Source: Comamonas sp. (GTDB lineage: Bacteria; Pseudomonadota; Gammaproteobacteria; Burkholderiales; Burkholderiaceae_C). From it: a stretch of 18,414 nt of DNA. The stretch covers positions 1 to 18,414 of the forward strand of contig JAHAYB010000266.1 in the NCBI GenBank assembly GCA_018384835.1, read 5' to 3'. Positions within the stretch are counted from its first letter, which is position 1. Each line of letters begins with the position of its first letter. The notes beneath the pieces were generated by a model, which saw only the letters and a program-made list of their open reading frames with translations, made no database searches and was not told the origin of the DNA. Made by a program: the position numbers and the translations under genes. Shown here in pieces: positions 6,833 through 14,339 of this stretch.

Positions 6833-7666
6833 CTATGAAAGGCTGGCGGCCAGGGCTTCATATTCCGCCACGGGGATTTCTTCAGCGCGGCGTTGCAGGT
6901 CGAACTGGCCGGTAAAGCCTTGCTGCTCTAGCCACGGCTCTAGGGTGTGGCGCAGCAGTTTGCGCCTTTGGCTAAAGGCCACTTGCACCAGGGTTTGCAG
7001 CAGCTTTGCATCCAGCGCCACGGGGGCGCTGCGCGGCAGCATACGCACGACGGCGCTGTTCACACGCGGGGCAGGGTCAAAACTTTCGGGCGGGACGAAC
7101 AGCACATCTTCCATGGCGTAGCGCCATTGCAGCACCACGCTGAGGCGGCCATAGTCGGCAGTGGCGGGCTGGGCGACCATGCGGTCAATCACCTCTTTTT
7201 GCAGCATGAAGTGCTGGTCTTGCACGGCATCCACATGTTCCAGCAGGTGAAACAGGATGGGCGTGGAGATGTTGTAGGGCAGATTGCCCACCACACGCAG
7301 CTTGGGCTTAGGCGTGGCCAGCTCGCTAGCCAGGGCGGTGAAGTCAACCTTGAGCACATCGCTTTCCACCACGCGCAAGCCTTGGCGCTCGCGCAGGCGG
7401 GCGGCCAGGTCACGGTCTAGCTCAATCACGGTGAGCTGGCCTAAGCGCTCTAGCAGAGGCTGGGTCAAGGCCATCAGGCCGGGGCCGATTTCCACCATCG
7501 CCTGCTCTGGCTTGGGGGCAATGGCGCGAACGATGGCATCAATGATGGCCTCATCGATTAGAAAGTTCTGGCCAAAGCGCTTACGCGCTACATGCTTATG
7601 TGTGTTGTGTGTGTTGCGTGTGGGCTTGTTGCCCGCAGGGCGGCCACGGTGGGGGGGGTGGTTCAC
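6833..7666 (-). CDS. rsmA: 16S rRNA (adenine1518-N6/adenine1519-N6)-dimethyltransferase RsmA (KsgA)
   Basis: This enzyme dimethylates two adjacent adenines in helix 45 of 16S rRNA during 30S subunit maturation, using S-adenosylmethionine. The 277 residues carry the family signature [10 protein letters not shown] (29-38), SAM motif [13 protein letters not shown] (57-68, with Met where Gly is common in GPGLG), acidic motif VIELDRDLA (80-88), ESDVLKVDF (101-109), and catalytic motif [10 protein letters not shown] (125-134). The start is GTG 7666: an in-frame TAA lies 15-24 nt upstream and no ATG precedes the conserved core. The first 25 residues form an unusual His/Asn/Thr/Pro/Arg-rich tail ([12 protein letters not shown]). 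It is last in an lptD-surA-rsmA run, 31 bp after surA. Unlike in E. coli, no pdxA lies between surA and rsmA. Confidence 0.95.
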   Translation of the reverse strand: MNHPPHRGRPAGNKPTRNTHNTHKHVARKRFGQNFLIDEAIIDAIVRAIAPKPEQAMVEIGPGLMALTQPLLERLGQLTVIELDRDLAARLRERQGLRVVESDVLKVDFTALASELATPKPKLRVVGNLPYNISTPILFHLLEHVDAVQDQHFMLQKEVIDRMVAQPATADYGRLSVVLQWRYAMEDVLFVPPESFDPAPRVNSAVVRMLPRSAPVALDAKLLQTLVQVAFSQRRKLLRHTLEPWLEQQGFTGQFDLQRRAEEIPVAEYEALAASLS

Positions 7667-7697
7667 GGTGCTCTCGCTGCTTTAATGCTCTGGGGCT

Positions 7698-9101
7698 TTA
7701 GTCTTGCTGGTTGCGGTATTCCACATAGGCTTGGCCGCGCAATTCTTGCAGCCAGGTGGCGTAGGCTTTGTCCAGCTTTTCAGCCCGCACTTGCTGGCGC
7801 AGTAGCTCGCGCTGCTCTTGGGCGTTGAGTTCGGCCTGGCGGCGCTCTAGCAGCTCAATCAGGTGTACGCCAAAGCGCGAGACGATGGGCTGGCTCACTT
7901 CGCCGGGTTGCAACTGCTCTAGCACCTGCTCAAACTCGGGCACAAACTGGCCGGGGTTGGCCCAGCCCAGGTCACCGCCCATGGCGGCGCTGCCGTCTTG
8001 CGAAAACTCTTGGGCTAGGGCGGCAAAGCTGGCGCTGCCACGCTCTATGCGCTGGCGCAGCTCGGCCAGTTGCTGGGCGGCTTGGCGCTCGCTCAGTTGC
8101 TCTGAGGGGCGCAGCAAGATATGGCGGGCATGGTGCTGGGTGATGGTTTGCGTAGCGCCTGCGCTTTTCTCTAGCACCAGCAGGATGTGAAAGCCCGCCG
8201 CTGTGCGAAATGGCCCGGCCAGGCCTCCCACGGGGGTGGTGGCAGTGGCTTGCAAGAAGGCTTCGGGGTAGCGCTGGGCGGGGCGCAGCCCCATTTCTGG
8301 CTCACCCGCGTCGGAATAGCGCTGGGCGGTGGTGTGCAAATCCATGCCGCTGCGCAGCGCTTGCAGGGCTTGCTCGGCGCGTTGGCGTAGTTCTTGCTCG
8401 GCGGCGGGGCTGGCTTTTTCCGGCACGGCTACCAAGATGTGGCCCAGGTTTAAGGCTTGCGCTGGGGCGTTGCCTTGGGCGCTTTGCTGCGACTGTTGCA
8501 CCAGGTGTTGGTCAATCTCTTGCTCGCTGACGCGCACCCGGCTATCAACATCGCGCTCGCGCAGGCGCTGAATGAGCATCTGCTGGCGAATATCGCGGCG
8601 AAAGCTCGCTTCGCTGATGCCCTGGCGGCGTAGCTCGGCGCGTAGGTTTTCCAGGCCGCCGCCGTTTTGTGCGGCAATGTTGGCAAGCGCCTGCTCCACG
8701 GCGAAGTCATCGACGCGCAGTCCGGTTTCTAGGGCGCGTTGCTCTTGTACTTTTTCGTCAATCAGGCGCTCTAGCACTTCGGGGGCGAGGGCTTGCAGAC
8801 TGGGCAGCGCCGGGCGCTGGCCGCCTTGCTCGCCAAGGTTGCGCAGCACTTGCTGGCTGCGTGTAAGCACTTCGTTATGGGTAATAGGCTCAGAGTTAAC
8901 GATGGCGAGGATGTAGTCCGCCGCTTGCACACCGCTGGTAGCGGTGGCGGTAGCCGTAGTGGCAGCGACAGGCGCACGCACACTGGCGGCTGCCGTAGCC
9001 GCTGCTTGGCCTTTGGCCTGAGCAGTGGCTGGCAGCCACAGGTTGAGCAGGCAAGCCAGCCCCAGGGCAAGCGGACGGTAGGGGAAAGTAGAGTGACGCA
9101 T
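7698..9101 (-). CDS. surA: Periplasmic chaperone / peptidyl-prolyl isomerase SurA
   Basis: SurA escorts unfolded outer-membrane proteins, LptD among them, across the periplasm to the BAM complex. The 467 residues start with a signal peptide (LALGLACLLNLWLPATAQA, cleavage near 29). An Ala/Thr-rich stretch (about 30-58) precedes the folded part and is longer than in E. coli SurA. The SurA N-domain covers about 60-200 (ILAIVNSEPITHNEV, LERLIDEKVQEQRA, FRRDIRQQMLIQRL). Two parvulin PpiC domains follow at about 217-320 (LGHILVAVPEKA to GFHILLVLEK) and 325-425 (HHARHILLRPSEQ, MGGDLGWANPGQFVPEFE, SRFGVHLIELLERR). Placement between lptD and rsmA is the classical arrangement. The gap to the lptD stop is 70 bp, with no terminator seen. 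Confidence 0.96.
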   Translation of the reverse strand: MRHSTFPYRPLALGLACLLNLWLPATAQAKGQAAATAAASVRAPVAATTATATATSGVQAADYILAIVNSEPITHNEVLTRSQQVLRNLGEQGGQRPALPSLQALAPEVLERLIDEKVQEQRALETGLRVDDFAVEQALANIAAQNGGGLENLRAELRRQGISEASFRRDIRQQMLIQRLRERDVDSRVRVSEQEIDQHLVQQSQQSAQGNAPAQALNLGHILVAVPEKASPAAEQELRQRAEQALQALRSGMDLHTTAQRYSDAGEPEMGLRPAQRYPEAFLQATATTPVGGLAGPFRTAAGFHILLVLEKSAGATQTITQHHARHILLRPSEQLSERQAAQQLAELRQRIERGSASFAALAQEFSQDGSAAMGGDLGWANPGQFVPEFEQVLEQLQPGEVSQPIVSRFGVHLIELLERRQAELNAQEQRELLRQQVRAEKLDKAYATWLQELRGQAYVEYRNQQD

Positions 9102-9150
9102 AGGCTAGGGCGGTAGGAACGTAAGGCGAGCCAGACAGGCGAGGCAAAAA

Positions 9151-9180
9151 ATTAGTCGAAATTAGTCGAAATTAGTCGAA
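9151..9180 (-). repeat. Three tandem copies of a 10-bp unit over the lptD stop codon
   Basis: On the minus strand TTCGACTAAT is repeated three times without change (9180 down to 9151). The first copy supplies the last two LptD codons (Phe-Asp) and its TAA stop; the other two lie in the gap before surA. Copy-number change on the distal side would leave LptD intact. Confidence 0.9.
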
Positions 9181-11604
9181 ATGGCTAAAGCGGCTGGGGG
9201 TTTGCTGCTGGTGCAGCCCCAGGGGCTGGTAGCCGGGCACATGGTTTTTCAGGCTGGAGAGGGGGTCAGCGCCCAAGCTCAGGCGCGAGAAGCCGACAAA
9301 CTCTAACTGAAACAGCAGCCGCGTATTGGAGCGCGAGACGCTGTTTTGCAGCCGCTCAACCACCACGCGGCCAATCCAGCAGCAGCTATCGTATTCAAAG
9401 CCGAGCACGGCATCGACCAGTTTCTTGTCGTGCATACTGTAATTGAGGCGGCCTACGCTGTACCAGCGGCCTTTTTGCGGGGTAGGCTGCGGTGCGCTGC
9501 CCCAGGCTTGCAGCGGCCATTGCCAGCCAATGTCAATTTGCTCGCTGCCTTGGTTGGCGATTTGGGCACTGTTTTCGCGCTGGTAGCGGTAGGCGGCGCT
9601 AATGACCCGATAGTCGCCCGGCTGGTAGCGCCCGCTAATGGCAGAGCGGGTGGTGCGCTCTATATCGCGGTTGTATTGCACTAGGGCATCTAGGCTCCAG
9701 CGGTGGTTCAGGTTCAAACCCCCGCCCAGCAAGAGGTCTGACCAGCCTTTTTCCCCAGGGGTGTCATAGCCCAAGCTGGTGCGCTGGTCGGTAAAGCGCA
9801 GGCGCTGGGCAATGCCAAAGCGGGCTAGCTCTGCGCCGGTGTCAGCGTGCAGGTAGCGGGTGCTCAAGCCCAGGGTAAGCATGTGGTTGTCTGCAATGCG
9901 GTCGTGGCCGGTGTAGCTGTTTTCGCTGTAGATGCTGGTGAGGTTGAAGTCCGACAGCGCCGTGTCATACAGAGGCTGGCGCATCTGGTCGCGGTGGGGG
10001 GTGTAGGTGTAGAAGGCGCGAGGCTCTAGCGTCTGCACCAGGCTGCGGCCACGCCATTGGGTGGGGCGCTCAAAAATCAGGCCGCTATCTAGGCTAAAGG
10101 TGGGCAGCACGCTAGAGAAGCTGCGCTGGCTGCTGCTGTGGTTGGGGTTGGCGCTCTCAAGCTGGTAGTGCGCGGCGTGTAATTGCAGCCTGGGGGTGAT
10201 AAAGCTGGCTGCACCCAAAAAGGGGCGGCTGACCTCGGCCAGGGCGTAGCTGCGCTGGCCGTTATCTACGTGCTGGCGGCCATCCACGGTGCGGGCGCGA
10301 AAGCGGGTGCTGTCGGCCTCTAAGCGCCAATCCAGCCCCCAGGCATTGCTCAGGCTGGTGGGGCTGTAGCGCCATTGCACCTGGGGCAGGCGGTTAAACG
10401 GCGGGGCGATGGGGGCATCCAAATCTTGCAACACCTGCCATTGCTGGGCACGCGCTAGCAGGCGGTGGCCACCGCTTTGCCAGTGCAACTGGCCTTGGCT
10501 GTTGAGTAGGCGCTCACCTAGCAGGTGATTGTTATTGCGCAGGCTGAAATCACGCCAATAGTCGTTGTCGCTGACGCGGTGTAGCTGCCAGTCCATGCGC
10601 AGGCTGGGGGTGAGGGTGGATAAGTCCGCCTCATGCTGCCAGGCGTAAGACCAGCGCTCGCGCTCGCGCAGGCGGTCGTCGGGCATGTAGTTCACGTCCA
10701 GCGTTCCCTGGTAGCTGGGCTGGAGGTAGCGAACCTGGGTGCCCAAGTTCACGCCGCGCTTGCTCATCAAGGTGGGGGTGATGGTGGCATCGTAGTTGGG
10801 GGCGATGTTCCAGTAATAGGGCTGGGCGTACTCCAGGCCGCTGACGCTATCAATGCCCATAGTGGGCGGCAGCAGGCCAGATTTGCGCCTGTCTGATAGC
10901 GGAAAGCTAATCGCCGGTACGGGCAGGATGGGCACGTTCTTGAACTTGAGCACCGCGCCATGCGCTACGCCGGTGTCGGTGCTGTGGTCTAGCTCTAGGC
11001 GCTGGGCGCGTAGCTCCCAGTCCGGTTGCGAGTCGGGCTGCCAATCGCTGGGGTCGCTCTCGTCGCGCTGGCAGGTGGTGTAGTTGCCGTGGTAGATGGT
11101 GGAGCGCTCGCGGTCGTGAAACTCTACGCGCTCGGCCTGGCCGTGGCCTTGGGTGTCTAAAAACTGGTAACGCGCTTGGGTAAAGTCGCCTTTGAAGGCA
11201 TCTACCTGCATTTGTAGGCGCGTGCCTTGGTAGATGTTGCCAGCGCGGTTGATGTGTACTTGCCCCTCGGCGGTGACGGTATCAGTGGCCGCGTCGTAAT
11301 GGGCGCGGTCAGCGCGGATGACGGTATCGCCCCGGCGCAGTTGGGCGTTGCCCTCTAAGGTGGCGCTGCTTTGCACCTGGCCGCTGAGTTGGTCGGCCTC
11401 TACATACAAAGGCAAATGGGGGCGCACGCTGGGGGAAATATGCTCTTGCAGGCGTGGGCTGGTTTTGAGGACGGGCGGGGGCAGGGGCGCATCCCAGGTG
11501 CTGGGCTGGGCGCTGGCGCTGCTACCCGCAAACAATGCCCAACAGCCCAGCAGCGCAGACCATGCGGCGGGTGGGGGCGCAAGCAAAACAGGGCGGGGGA
11601 ACAT
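9172..11604 (-). CDS. lptD: LPS-assembly outer-membrane protein LptD
   Basis: LptD is the outer-membrane barrel that, plugged by LptE, inserts LPS into the outer leaflet. From ATG 11604 it has 810 residues. A TTG at 11622 would add six residues, but ATG directly precedes a good signal peptide ending in GSSASAQ. The N-terminal OstA/jellyroll domain (about 65-175, LYVEADQLSGQVQ, GDTVIRADRAHYD, AEGQVHINRAG) is followed by the barrel (PYYWNIAPNYDATITPTLMS; QVRYLQPSYQGTLDVNYMPD) and the C-terminal YDSCCWIGRV. Cysteines in the mature chain: Cys178 (NYTTCQ) and the pair 741-742. The counterpart of E. coli Cys31 near the mature N-terminus is missing, so only one of the two usual inter-domain disulfides can form. 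The gene diverges from amgK and is followed by its chaperone surA. Confidence 0.95.
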   Translation of the reverse strand: MFPRPVLLAPPPAAWSALLGCWALFAGSSASAQPSTWDAPLPPPVLKTSPRLQEHISPSVRPHLPLYVEADQLSGQVQSSATLEGNAQLRRGDTVIRADRAHYDAATDTVTAEGQVHINRAGNIYQGTRLQMQVDAFKGDFTQARYQFLDTQGHGQAERVEFHDRERSTIYHGNYTTCQRDESDPSDWQPDSQPDWELRAQRLELDHSTDTGVAHGAVLKFKNVPILPVPAISFPLSDRRKSGLLPPTMGIDSVSGLEYAQPYYWNIAPNYDATITPTLMSKRGVNLGTQVRYLQPSYQGTLDVNYMPDDRLRERERWSYAWQHEADLSTLTPSLRMDWQLHRVSDNDYWRDFSLRNNNHLLGERLLNSQGQLHWQSGGHRLLARAQQWQVLQDLDAPIAPPFNRLPQVQWRYSPTSLSNAWGLDWRLEADSTRFRARTVDGRQHVDNGQRSYALAEVSRPFLGAASFITPRLQLHAAHYQLESANPNHSSSQRSFSSVLPTFSLDSGLIFERPTQWRGRSLVQTLEPRAFYTYTPHRDQMRQPLYDTALSDFNLTSIYSENSYTGHDRIADNHMLTLGLSTRYLHADTGAELARFGIAQRLRFTDQRTSLGYDTPGEKGWSDLLLGGGLNLNHRWSLDALVQYNRDIERTTRSAISGRYQPGDYRVISAAYRYQRENSAQIANQGSEQIDIGWQWPLQAWGSAPQPTPQKGRWYSVGRLNYSMHDKKLVDAVLGFEYDSCCWIGRVVVERLQNSVSRSNTRLLFQLEFVGFSRLSLGADPLSSLKNHVPGYQPLGLHQQQTPSRFSHFD

Positions 11605-11765
11605 GGGCACAGTGACAGTCAAAGGGCAACAGGCGCAGGGCGCACGGTGGCGGTGGGTGAAAAAAGGGATTATCCATGACCGCCTCGCTCTTGCTGGAAT
11701 TTGTCCGCCTAGCTGGGGTGGGACAATACCGCCTTTTGCCTTTCTTGCCCCCGGCTTTTTTTGAT

Positions 11766-12845
11766 ATGGACAACCTGACCTGGCCCACCCCCCAGCGCCA
11801 AGCTGCCTGCCTGCAATGGCTGGCGGGCTTGCAAGCGCGTTTTCAACTACTGCCTGACAGCCTGCGCCCGGCCTCTGCCGATGCCAGCTTTCGCCGCTAT
11901 CTGCGCCTGGATACTGCCGATGGCAACACCTTGGTGATGATGGACGCTCCGCCCGAGCTAGAAGACTGCCGCCCCTTTGTGCAAGTGCAAAAGCTGATGC
12001 AAGCCGCCGGTTTGCGCGTGCCCGACATCCTCGCCTGGGATGAGGCGCAAGGCTTTTTGCTGATGCCCGACCTAGGCCAGCACACCCTAATCAGCGTATT
12101 GGACGAAGAGCGCCCCGAAGATGCCCAAGCCTGGTACCGCCATGCCACTGACTTACTGCTGCAATGGCAACTGGCCTCGCGCCCCGATGTGCTGCCGCCC
12201 TACGACGAGGCATTGCTGCGCCGCGAGTTGCAGCTCTTCCCTGACTGGTATGTGGCCAAGCACCGGGGCATGACTTTGGATGAAGCCCAGCAGGCCACCT
12301 TGTCTAAAGCCTTTGATGCCATCGTAGCGAGCAGCCTGGCAGCGCCCCAGGTATTTGTTCACCGCGACTTTATGGCGCGTAACTTTATGCTGCCCGCTGA
12401 CCCACAAACCCAGCCGCTGGCCGTGCTGGATTTTCAGGATGCCGTCTATGGCCCCATCACCTACGACATTGCCAGCCTGTTGCGCGATGCTTTTATTAGC
12501 TGGGAAGAGGATTTCGTCATCGACATCACCGTGCGCTATTGGGAAAAAGCCCGCCAGGCTGGTCTGCTGGGCGAGGCCAGCTCCAGCGGCTGGGGGACAG
12601 ATTTTGGCGAGTTCTACCGCGCTGTGGAGTGGATGGGCTTGCAGCGCCATTTGAAGGTGGCCGGTATTTTTGCCCGCCTGTCGCTGCGCGATGGCAAGCA
12701 TAAATACTTGGCCGATACACCGCGCTTTATCCACTACATCCGCAGCACATGCAGCCGCTACCGCGAGCTGACCCCGCTGCTGCGCCTTATCGACCAGATT
12801 GAAAACATCCAGCCCAATTACGGCTATGCCTACGGGCGGGTTTAG
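11766..12845 (+). CDS. amgK: N-acetylmuramate/N-acetylglucosamine anomeric kinase (AmgK-like phosphotransferase)
   Basis: AmgK phosphorylates MurNAc (and GlcNAc) at C1 for peptidoglycan recycling that by-passes de novo UDP-MurNAc synthesis. The protein has the aminoglycoside-phosphotransferase fold: N-lobe SADASFRRYLRL (37-48), hinge region GFLLMPDLG (96-104), catalytic loop VFVHRDFMARNFML (196-209, Asp201 and Asn206) and metal-binding LDFQDAVYGPITYDIASLLRD (221-241, Asp222). From ATG 11766 it has 359 residues, close to family length. ATG 11676, preceded by a Shine-Dalgarno-like AAAAAAGGGA, would add 30 residues (LEFVRLAGVGQYRLLPFLPP) with no family counterpart, so the later start is preferred with some doubt. 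Its position divergent from lptD is typical of Burkholderiales. The usual downstream murU (uridylyltransferase) is absent; the liv genes follow. Confidence 0.88.
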   Translation: MDNLTWPTPQRQAACLQWLAGLQARFQLLPDSLRPASADASFRRYLRLDTADGNTLVMMDAPPELEDCRPFVQVQKLMQAAGLRVPDILAWDEAQGFLLMPDLGQHTLISVLDEERPEDAQAWYRHATDLLLQWQLASRPDVLPPYDEALLRRELQLFPDWYVAKHRGMTLDEAQQATLSKAFDAIVASSLAAPQVFVHRDFMARNFMLPADPQTQPLAVLDFQDAVYGPITYDIASLLRDAFISWEEDFVIDITVRYWEKARQAGLLGEASSSGWGTDFGEFYRAVEWMGLQRHLKVAGIFARLSLRDGKHKYLADTPRFIHYIRSTCSRYRELTPLLRLIDQIENIQPNYGYAYGRV

Positions 12846-12874
12846 CACAGCCCACCCCCAAACCTAGGGTAAGC

Positions 12875-12918
12875 GATACAAAAAATCTGTACTTTTAGCT
12901 AGCGTGTATCACTTTTAG
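12875..12918 (+). promoter_or_regulatory. Candidate operator region upstream of livK
   Basis: Three overlapping repeat patterns lie in the AT-rich part of the 223-bp amgK-livK gap. An inverted pair GATACA (12875-12880) / TGTATC (12905-12910) is present. ACTTTTAG occurs at 12891-12898 and 12911-12918, exactly 20 bp apart, which is two helical turns. TCTGTAC (12886-12892) is a motif repeated again before livH. A poor -10-like AATAAT (12926-12931) follows. This fits a regulator-bound promoter, but neither the regulator nor the transcription start can be named. Confidence 0.4.
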
Positions 12919-12992
12919 ATGGCAAAATAATTTCCGCTGTTCAGAATTTGATGGGTGATTAGTGCTTTTCCCAATAGTCGCAGCAGTGCAAT

Positions 12993-13024
12993 GGGGGCAG
13001 ACTGCCGCCGCTTTTTGCTTTTTT
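12993..13024 (+). terminator. Terminator- or attenuator-like hairpin in the livK leader
   Basis: GGGGGCA, loop GAC, and TGCCGCC form a stem of four pairs, one G-G mismatch and two more G-C pairs (12993-13009). Two T-runs follow (CTTTTTGCTTTTTT, ending at 13024). It lies about 33 bp before the livK ribosome binding site. It may end amgK transcription or act as a leader attenuator for livK if the livK promoter lies upstream of it. Confidence 0.45.
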
Positions 13025-13056
13025 CCTTAGAGGGCTTGCCCAAACTGTTTCAATTT

Positions 13057-13063
13057 GAAGGAG
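13057..13063 (+). promoter_or_regulatory. Strong livK ribosome binding site that fixes its start
   Basis: GAAGGAG ends 5 nt before ATG 13069. It is the strongest Shine-Dalgarno match in the window and supports this start over in-frame upstream codons at 12955 and 12991. ATG 13069 also begins directly with a normal signal peptide. Confidence 0.85.
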
Positions 13064-13068
13064 TAATC

Positions 13069-14217
13069 ATGAAACTTCGTAACGCTTTAATGGCCGCTAT
13101 TGGCCTGGCCTTTGCCGCCGGTGCTGCCCAGGCTGAAATCAAGGTGGGCGTGGTCTTGTCGGCCACCGGCCCTGCCGCCTCGCTGGGTATTCCAGAGCGC
13201 AACAGCATTGGCCTGCTGCCTACCGAAATTGGCGGCGAGAGCGTACGCTACATCGTGCTGGACGATGCCTCGGACACCACCACCGCCGTCACCAACACCC
13301 GCAAGCTGCTCACAGAAGAGAAGGTGGACGTGATTTTGGGCACCACTACCAGCCCACCCTCGCTGGCTATGGTGGATGTGGCGGCTGAGGCGGCCACCCC
13401 CATGATTTCTATGGCTGCGGCAGCGCGCATCGTTGCGCCTATGGATGACAAGCGCAAATGGGTATTCAAAACCCCGCAAAACGACCGCCAAATGGCCTCT
13501 GCCATCGTTGAGCACATGGCGGCCAACAACGTTAAGTCGGTAGCTTTCATCGGCTTTGCCAACGCCTATGGCGAAGGCTGGTACGAGCAATTCAAGCTCC
13601 TGGCGGACAAGGCTGGTATCAAAGTGGCGACCAATGAGCGCTTCAACCCCACCGACACCTCGGTAACTGGCCAGGCGCTCAAGCTGATGTCTTCCAAGGC
13701 AGATGCCGTGTTCATTGCCGGCTCCGGTACGCCTTCGGCGCTGCCACAGAAAACCCTGCGTGAGCGTGGCTACAAAGGCCCCATCTACCAAACCCACGGC
13801 ATTGCCAATAACGACTTCCTGCGCATCTGCGGCAAGGACTGCGAGGGCACTTTGCTGCCCGTTGGCCCTGTGCAAATGGCCCGTGTGCTGCCTGACAGCC
13901 ATCCCGTCAAAGCTACCGCGCTGGAATACGTAGAGAAGTACGAGGCCAAACACGGTGAAGGCTCAGTCTCCAGCTTTGGCGCTTACGCCTGGGATGCCGG
14001 TGTGCTGCTGAACGCGGCTGTGCCTAACGCCCTGAAGAGTGCCAAGCCCGGCACGCCAGAGTTTCGCGCTGCCCTGCGTGATGCGCTGGAAGGTGTGAAG
14101 GAAGTAGCCGGCGCTACCGGCGTGTACACCATGACGCCTGAAGACCACTTGGGCTTGGACGAGCGCTCGCGCGTGATGATTGAAATCCGCGACGGTACCT
14201 GGTCACTGCTCAAGTAA
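13069..14217 (+). CDS. livK: Branched-chain amino-acid-type ABC transporter periplasmic binding protein
   Basis: This is the high-affinity periplasmic receptor for the importer encoded downstream. From ATG 13069 it has 382 residues. A signal peptide MKLRNALMAAIGLAFAAGAA-QA is cleaved before EIKVGVVLSATGPAASLG. The type I binding-protein (Peripla_BP_6) fold follows: IGLLPTEIGG, VDVILGTTTSPPSLAMVDVA, KWVFKTPQNDRQMASAIVEHM, VAFIGFANAYGEGWYEQFK and DAVFIAGSGTPSALPQKTLRE, with two cysteines close together (ICGKDC). The exact ligand is uncertain, because members of this family in Burkholderiales also bind aromatic acids, amides and urea. Codon choice is more biased than in neighbouring genes and CTAG is absent, suggesting strong expression. 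A terminator follows, separating it from livH. Confidence 0.92.
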   Translation: MKLRNALMAAIGLAFAAGAAQAEIKVGVVLSATGPAASLGIPERNSIGLLPTEIGGESVRYIVLDDASDTTTAVTNTRKLLTEEKVDVILGTTTSPPSLAMVDVAAEAATPMISMAAAARIVAPMDDKRKWVFKTPQNDRQMASAIVEHMAANNVKSVAFIGFANAYGEGWYEQFKLLADKAGIKVATNERFNPTDTSVTGQALKLMSSKADAVFIAGSGTPSALPQKTLRERGYKGPIYQTHGIANNDFLRICGKDCEGTLLPVGPVQMARVLPDSHPVKATALEYVEKYEAKHGEGSVSSFGAYAWDAGVLLNAAVPNALKSAKPGTPEFRAALRDALEGVKEVAGATGVYTMTPEDHLGLDERSRVMIEIRDGTWSLLK

Positions 14218-14232
14218 TCGCTGTTGGTTTTC

Positions 14233-14263
14233 AAAAGGGTGCGCTTTACAAGCACACCCTTTT
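14233..14263 (+). terminator. Intrinsic terminator-like hairpin after livK
   Basis: AAAAGGGTG pairs with CACCCTTTT (14233-14241 / 14255-14263). The stem extends inward, past one C/A mismatch, by GCT/AGC, with loop TTACA. The T-rich 3' arm runs on into GTTGT. It begins 15 bp after the livK stop. It would make livK mRNA in excess of the permease and ATPase mRNA, a common arrangement for ABC importers. Confidence 0.75.
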
Positions 14264-14267
14264 GTTG

Positions 14268-14297
14268 TCTGTACACATCTGTACGGATCTGTATGAT
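14268..14297 (+). promoter_or_regulatory. Three 10-bp-phased TCTGTA repeats with an embedded candidate promoter for livHMGF
   Basis: TCTGTACACA, TCTGTACGGA and TCTGTATGAT follow each other without gap, so the shared TCTGTA recurs once per helical turn. Embedded in them are TGTACA (14270-14275) and TATGAT (14292-14297), 16 bp apart, a fair -35/-10 pair. The same TCTGTAC is found before livK at 12886. This looks like a regulator-controlled internal promoter for livH, livMG and livF. Confidence 0.45.
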
Positions 14298-14312
14298 ATA
14301 GCCTCTAATCAA

Positions 14313-14331
14313 TTATGCTTAATAAGCATAA
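14313..14331 (+). other. Perfect hairpin in the livH leader
   Basis: TTATGCTT-AAT-AAGCATAA forms an 8-bp perfect stem with a 3-nt loop, 16 bp after the candidate -10 box. It could be an operator or the first stem of a structured leader RNA. It has no T-run of its own. Confidence 0.55.
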
Positions 14332-14339
14332 CTGTTAGT

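Noticed and set aside
11701..11728. Promoter for amgK (TTGTCC ... ACAATA)
   Set aside because: Both boxes match the consensus poorly, and the pair falls inside one of the two possible amgK coding starts.
13087..13953. Long open frame antisense to livK (288 residues)
   Set aside because: It is a shadow of livK in GC-rich DNA, with no ribosome site and no recognisable domain, while livK is clearly a real gene.
14315..14338. Seven-codon leader peptide MLNKHNC before livH
   Set aside because: It has no ribosome binding site and only one leucine, so it does not look like a branched-chain amino-acid attenuation peptide.
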